Positions 59,679 through 64,000 of a stretch of DNA of 64,000 nt are shown here, piece after piece (within the stretch, counting starts at the first letter, position 1; the number at the start of each line of letters is the position of its first letter). A program made the position numbers and the translations under genes. The stretch comes from Lachancea dasiensis. Taxonomy: Eukaryota; Ascomycota; Saccharomycetes; Saccharomycetales; Saccharomycetaceae. Under the pieces are notes generated by a model. That model was not told where the DNA came from. It worked only from the letters and a program-made list of their open reading frames with translations, and did no database searches. The DNA lies in NCBI GenBank assembly GCA_900074725.1, contig LT598459.1, positions 754,467 through 818,466 of the forward strand, written 5' to 3'.

Positions 59679-60442
59679 TCTTTCTTGTGACTAAAGAATC
59701 GTAATCTTGAAGAGAGGAGAACGACAAAGAGCCACTACTATTTATCACAAGGAATCGTGGTAGGGATTGTCAGGTAGTGGCTATGAAGTGCCTGTTTTCC
59801 TAAACGGTGTATGGCATTAAACGGTTGAACTCCAGAAACCGTACAGCACCAAAATTTTCTTGGCATTTCTGGTCGGTCATTGTGTACGATATATCTGATT
59901 TGGCCCTATCGACACACGATGAGCTCATATTTCATGACGATACGGCTGGCTTCAAGCAGTAGTTGCTAGTGCAAGAATATCTGGAATGTGTGGAGCTGCT
60001 TGCCTCAGCATCTAGCAATTTTCTGCTTTCCTTTCTGCCCACTGCTTGTTTCCTGCCTTTAAAAGCTGATTATGTGTCACTTACTAATTGACGGCATACT
60101 CGACGTACTGTATAGTAATACTTGGAATAACATCGCCAACTGAGTTGTCCCTGCTTAGTCTGTATGAATAATGATGCTTAAGTGCTTGAAGAACGCCATA
60201 GTGACGTATTTCAAAGAGCTAAATGTTATTACTTTAGTGTTGACATATGGAGGGGAAAATCCATTTCTTAATTGAAACACCTCACGTCGTTTGCGCAAAC
60301 CCGCTGTTACTGTGTCAACTTAATTTACTATTATACACGAAGCGCCAAAGTTGATAATGGCATGGAAATATGTATGAAAACTTTACCGCGCTGTAGCAGT
60401 TCTTATGCAAATAACGGATCGTCTTTTCGTTTCCCGTTGTGT
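59679..60442. other. RIM8 promoter / NSR1 3' flank
   Basis: About 760 bp between two minus-strand genes with no supported gene or clear motif. Confidence 0.4.
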
Positions 60443-61849
60443 TCAGTCAAAGGTTTTCTTGGATCCTTGGAAAGAGGCGGTTTGTCTTGGTCTGCCTAAG
60501 GGTGAGGAGTTGGAACCGGAGCCAGAAGGTCTGCTACCGAACCCGCCACGGGACCCTCCGCGGGCGCCACCGCGGAAACCGCCGCGCGAACCGCCGCGAG
60601 AGTTACCTTCTTGAGGAGGCTTAGGAGTGGAGAAATCAAGTCTGACAGGTCTGTTGTCGATGTAGTGGCCCTGTAGAGCATCGAGAGCCTTTTGAGCGCT
60701 GTCCACAGAGGAATACTGGACGTAACCAAAACCCTTTGGCTGTTGCGTTTCTGGGTGGGTTGGTAGACGCACGGAAACGACTTCACCGTGCTCGGCAAAA
60801 ATCTCGAAAACGTTGTCTCTTTCGGTGTTGAAAGACAAGTTACCTAAGAACAAGGTGTCCGAAGGTTGAGATGGAGTGTCTCCGTACTTCTTGGCACGGT
60901 CAGCCCTTGGGTTGCCGCCGGCTGGCTTGCTGGTGGACATGTCACAGTTGATAGGTCTGCCATCAATCTCCTTGCCTTGCATTTCCTTGACGGCCTTCTC
61001 AGCGTAGGATTTGTCTTCGAAATCAACGTAACCGTAACCACGGGATCTGTCGGTACCTCTTTCGTAAATCACACGGGCACCAACCACACCGCCAATGTGT
61101 TCGAATTCGGTTTTCAACCATTCATCGTCGATACTCCAAGAGAGCCTTCCGACAAAGATGGTAGCGGGCTCGCCGGTAGATTCGGTCTTAGCCTTCTTTG
61201 GTTCAGGGGAGGCTTCGTTAGAGGCCTCGGAGGTGGAAGAGCTTTCTTCAGCCTTACGTTTCTTGGAGGGTGCCTCTGCTTCAGAGGACTCAGACTCGCT
61301 GGAAGAAGAGTCTGCCGAAGAAGAGGAAGAGGAGGAAGAGTCGGATCCAGAGCTGCTGCCCGATGATGAGTCACTGTCGCTGCTGCTGCTGCTGCTGGAG
61401 CTGGAGCTCTTGGTCAACTTGATTTCGGCCTTGGCTGGAGCCGCAGCAGATGCCTTGGATTCTGTCTCAGAATCTTCCGACTCGCTGTCGGAGCTGGAAC
61501 CAGACTCGGAGTCGCTAGACTCGGAGTCAGACTCACTACCGCTGTCTGAATCAGATGAGCTGGCAGAGCTGGATTCCTCTTTCTTGGCAGCTTTTTTGGC
61601 CTTTGGCTTTTCCTCAACCTTCTTTTCGTCCTCGCTGGAGGAAGACGAGTCAGAGTCGCTGCTGGAAGAGTCGTCAGAGTCGCTGCTGCTGGAAGAGTCC
61701 TCGGATTCACTTCCGCTGGAGGAAGAAGAATCATCAGAAGAAGACGACGACGACGACTCATCACTCGATGAGCTGACGACTGGCTTCTTCTCCTGTTTCT
61801 TGACCTTCAGGTCCTTCTTGGACTCCTTTTTGGAAACTTGCTTCGCCAT
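60443..61849 (-). CDS. NSR1: Nucleolin-like protein Nsr1
   Basis: A 468-residue protein (S. cerevisiae 414). The N-terminal 225 residues are Lys-rich, then long Ser/Asp/Glu runs that are likely casein-kinase-2 targets. RRM1 (about 232-305) has TIFVGRLSWSID and RGYGYVDF; RRM2 (about 333-405) has TLFLGNLSFNTE and KGFGYVQY. The tail has RGG repeats (GGSRGGFRGGARGG) and ends KKTFD. It functions in pre-rRNA processing and 40S assembly. The acidic region is longer than in S. cerevisiae. PAC and RRPE sites lie upstream. Confidence 0.96.
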   Translation of the reverse strand: MAKQVSKKESKKDLKVKKQEKKPVVSSSSDESSSSSSSDDSSSSSGSESEDSSSSSDSDDSSSSDSDSSSSSEDEKKVEEKPKAKKAAKKEESSSASSSDSDSGSESDSESSDSESGSSSDSESEDSETESKASAAAPAKAEIKLTKSSSSSSSSSSDSDSSSGSSSGSDSSSSSSSSADSSSSESESSEAEAPSKKRKAEESSSTSEASNEASPEPKKAKTESTGEPATIFVGRLSWSIDDEWLKTEFEHIGGVVGARVIYERGTDRSRGYGYVDFEDKSYAEKAVKEMQGKEIDGRPINCDMSTSKPAGGNPRADRAKKYGDTPSQPSDTLFLGNLSFNTERDNVFEIFAEHGEVVSVRLPTHPETQQPKGFGYVQYSSVDSAQKALDALQGHYIDNRPVRLDFSTPKPPQEGNSRGGSRGGFRGGARGGSRGGFGSRPSGSGSNSSPLGRPRQTASFQGSKKTFD

Positions 61850-61971
61850 TGCTGTTAGTGACTTATTCTCTTTACTTGTAGAGCTCTTTTAAGACCAAAG
61901 TTACTAATGTTAAAGTTAACTTGAAGGAGGCGAAAGTAAGAACCGCCAATCACTTTTATGCTTGGAGTTGT

Positions 61972-62017
61972 CGATGAGATGCGATGTGCTTGATGCGATG
62001 AGCTTTGAAAAATTTTC
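61972..62017 (-). promoter_or_regulatory. PAC and RRPE motifs of NSR1
   Basis: GCGATGAGCT (61995-62004) is the exact PAC consensus, with a second core CGATGAG (61972-61978). TGAAAAATTTTC (62006-62017) is the exact RRPE. They are 120-170 bp before the NSR1 ATG, with PAC and RRPE one base apart. Confidence 0.88.
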
Positions 62018-62147
62018 AATATTGTGGAAACTTTGAAAAAAAGAAGCGCAGACTATCACCTTGAACGTATGTGGTCGTTGATGACTAAGCGCTGACGTAA
62101 TCGTTCTATGCATAGTCTTGTCCTCGAGGAAAGTTACCAGTGAACCA

Positions 62148-64000
62148 TCATCCTATAAGGAAGTGTGGGAAGCGTAGACGATTAGCACCGCCTGTGTAGG
62201 CTATTGTAGCAACTGAAGAGGACGTGGTGAAGGATCTGGGAGCGGCAGAAGTGAAAAAAGATGGGGCAGGGGCATTCGAGGAGGAAGAGTCGAACACAAT
62301 GAACGAGGCTGTAGATGAATTTGCCATCAACGCAGCGCTTGATGGAGAAGTTGCGGTATCTGCACTTGAGGGAGTGTTGACTGTGGTGCTGGAAGGAACC
62401 TTGGGCGTAGGAAACGAGGCTATCGTTGTGTTTACGTCAAGCCCGGTGGAAGCGTCAGAGGACTGTATGCTAGTATGTGAGCTGAAGAAGCTTACACTGC
62501 TGCGAATGAGGGCTGTTGAGCTGGATGCAACGCTCGATATGTCGAAAGTTGGGATGACAAGTGTCGAAGAGTCAGTTGCGTGATAGCGCTCGGTGCTGTG
62601 GCCGAATGATTTGCTGTCTAATTCATTCGTGCGAGAAATATGACTGAGAGTTTCCGTGGGACCTGAAGATTCAGAAGTGCTCGAGCTTGTGGTTGCGTTG
62701 GAGGTTATTTTAGAGTGGCTGGTAGAAAGTGTGGAGCTAGAAAAGTGAACGTGTGGGGTAAAAGCATTGTTGTTAGCTGTTGAGCAACTGCAACTTTCCG
62801 TTTCCCATGTTGTGGAGCAGGTAGTGGTCAGCGTGTGACTAACGAGACTGGGGAGAGTGTCAGATCCTTTGGGAGCAATTGTAGAATATGAACTTTTTGG
62901 CGATGAGACGCTCATATTTGTTGGCGGAGTGGTGGAGGCAGAGCTTGTGGAACTGGACATTTCTGGTGTGTACGCGGAGCTTGAAAGGCTGGAAGACGAG
63001 CTTGAAAAGCCGGAAGACGAGCCTGAAAAGCCGGAAGACGAGCCTGAAAAGCCGGAAGACGAGCCTGAAAGGCTGGAAGACGAGCTTGAAAAGCCGGAAG
63101 ACGAACTTGAAAAGCCGGAAGACGAGCTTGAAAAGCCGGAAGACGAGCTTGAAAAGCCGGAAGACGAGCTTGAAAGGCCGGAAGACGAGCCTGAAAGGCT
63201 GGAAGACGAGCCTGAAAGGCCGGAAGACGAGCCTGAAAGGCTGGAAGACGAGCCTGAAAGGCTGGAAGACGAGCCTGAAAGGCTGGAAGACGAGCCTGAA
63301 AGGCTGGAAGACGAGCTTGAAAGGCCGGAAGACGAGCTAGAGAGGCTCGAACTGCTTGAAAGGCTGGAAGAGCTTGGGATGCTGGAAGAGCTTGGGATGC
63401 TGGAAGAGCTTGGGATGCTCGGAGTGCTTGGGATGCTCGAAGTGCTTGGGATGCTCGACGTGCTTGGAATAATAATAGAGCTTGCAGAGCTTGCAGAGCT
63501 TGCCGAGCTTGCAGAGCTCGAAGTGCTAGAGAGGCTCGAACTGCTTGACAGGCTGGAAGATTTGCTGGAAGAGCTCGAAGTACTTAGGATACTGGTAGAG
63601 CTCGAAGTACTTGGACTGCTAGAAGAGCTCAGACTGCTGGAAATGCTGGAAGAGCTGGAAGCACTGGAAGAGCTGGAAGAGCTGGAAGAGCTTAGACTGC
63701 TGGAAGAGTTTGGACTGCTTGAAGCTGTCAGGCTCGTGGGAGTGGTCAAGGTACACGGCCTTGGGCAAGAAATCTCGGTTCTAGTCGTAGTCGAAGGTTT
63801 GAAGACCGCGCTTGAGTCACTCGTGGAACATAGTGACGTCCCGCTACTATCACCGCCTGTCGATTCAAATGCCGTTGTGGCACTATCTTGGCTAACGTAG
63901 GACGTAGAAAGAACATCTGAACTAATAACGCTCGTCAGGCGAGAGCTGCTAGCGCTTACACTAGGACTGGACTTACTGCAATCACTACTCGACGTCGTAA
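62148..64000 (-). CDS. Serine-rich repetitive wall-type protein, 3' part (runs off right edge)
   Basis: The reverse frame is open from the stop at 62148 to the window edge, 617 codons, and no start is present in the window. Serine makes up about half the residues. Segments from the edge: a Thr/Ser part with a few Cys (CSTSDSS, ISCPRPC), poly-Ser, hexads of SIPSSS type, about 17 heptads of SSSSGFS type, then Ser/Thr-rich sequence with SCSC. The end, TGGANRLRFPHFLIG, may be a GPI signal, but its hydrophobic part is short. It is probably an O-mannosylated cell-surface protein. The family is not identified. Confidence 0.7.
   Translation of the reverse strand, partial: TTSSSDCSKSSPSVSASSSRLTSVISSDVLSTSYVSQDSATTAFESTGGDSSGTSLCSTSDSSAVFKPSTTTRTEISCPRPCTLTTPTSLTASSSPNSSSSLSSSSSSSSSSASSSSSISSSLSSSSSPSTSSSTSILSTSSSSSKSSSLSSSSSLSSTSSSASSASSASSASSIIIPSTSSIPSTSSIPSTPSIPSSSSIPSSSSIPSSSSLSSSSSLSSSSSGLSSSSSSLSGSSSSLSGSSSSLSGSSSSLSGSSSGLSGSSSSLSGSSSGLSSSSSGFSSSSSGFSSSSSGFSSSSSGFSSSSSSLSGSSSGFSGSSSGFSGSSSGFSSSSSSLSSSAYTPEMSSSTSSASTTPPTNMSVSSPKSSYSTIAPKGSDTLPSLVSHTLTTTCSTTWETESCSCSTANNNAFTPHVHFSSSTLSTSHSKITSNATTSSSTSESSGPTETLSHISRTNELDSKSFGHSTERYHATDSSTLVIPTFDISSVASSSTALIRSSVSFFSSHTSIQSSDASTGLDVNTTIASFPTPKVPSSTTVNTPSSADTATSPSSAALMANSSTASFIVFDSSSSNAPAPSFFTSAAPRSFTTSSSVATIAYTGGANRLRFPHFLIG
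62979..63345 (-). repeat. 21-bp tandem repeat array in the Ser-rich gene
   Basis: About 17 units of 21 bp, each coding seven residues, Ser with a GF, GL or SL step. Units vary at a few fixed positions (CTT/CCT, AAG/AGG, CCG/CTG). A second, 18-bp array (SIPSSS type, around 63367-63470) lies on the N-terminal side. Confidence 0.9.

Noticed and set aside
61095-61892. 265-codon plus-strand frame opposite NSR1
   Set aside because: Mirror of the Ser/Glu codon runs of NSR1; composition only, no domain.

Overview
This is budding-yeast nuclear DNA from a Saccharomycetaceae species that did not undergo the whole-genome duplication (WGD). Genes are compact and mostly intronless. The few introns are short or single, with GTATGT-like donors and TACTAAC-like branch sites. 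Gene order is the telling evidence: from about 4 to 42.7 kb the genes alternate between the S. cerevisiae YNL097-113 and YOR101-112 segments, and from 44 to 62 kb between YGR155-159 and YGL040-045. These are pairs of WGD sister regions merged into one ancestral order, with single copies of INP52/INP53, LEU4/LEU9 and RAS1/RAS2. Composition near 45-48% GC (read by eye on sample lines) fits Lachancea best. The genus is an inference.

Layout. 1-4 kb: 5' part of PEX25, TML25, an initiator tRNA-Met, CAR1. 4-23 kb: RPC19, DBP2 (intron inside helicase motif V), CEX1, CYB5, NOP15, a Maf-family pyrophosphatase, TFC7 (unlisted small first exon), YAF9, INP52/53-type synaptojanin, LEU4/9, RGS2. 23.1-26.15 kb: an unusually long gene-poor interval with a 7 x 13 bp tandem repeat and GC-rich hairpins, ending in the MET4 promoter. 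26-37 kb: MET4, VAM3, POL1, FCY1 (an outsider in this order), AVT4. 37.4-43 kb: a very GC-rich stretch holding MIC27, PIN2, OCA1, OST2, RAS (15-nt first exon plus intron) and PHO23, with two intergenic tandem arrays. 43-44.3 kb: a junction between two ancestral blocks, with a small secreted-looking ORF, a dispersed repeat and a tRNA-Leu(CAA) with an intron. 44.4-62 kb: PTI1, RNA15, DST1, a small mitochondrial-type protein, CYS4, VPS20, HEM2, a PITH-domain protein, CHO2, MTR3, RIM8, NSR1. 62.1-64 kb: 3' part of a very serine-rich wall-type protein running off the right edge.

Functional links. The genes are mostly housekeeping. RPC19, NOP15 and NSR1 each carry PAC plus RRPE motifs and form a ribosome-biogenesis regulon. 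TFC7 and RPC19 serve Pol III. PTI1 and RNA15, related pre-mRNA 3'-end factors, sit side by side in the same orientation. MET4 and CYS4 belong to sulfur metabolism, and the MET4 promoter carries Cbf1-type and Met31/32-type sites, suggesting feedback. CHO2 has two UASINO-like sites and CAR1 a facing pair of GATAAG sites. Orientation on both S. cerevisiae sister segments indicates that the PTI1-HEM2 segment is inverted relative to CHO2-NSR1.

The main new items are three splicing observations (RAS, TFC7, and a perfect 17-bp hairpin in the DBP2 intron), the gene-poor interval upstream of MET4, and the GC-rich island with its repeats. Identifications rest on remembered protein families and yeast gene order; no search was run.
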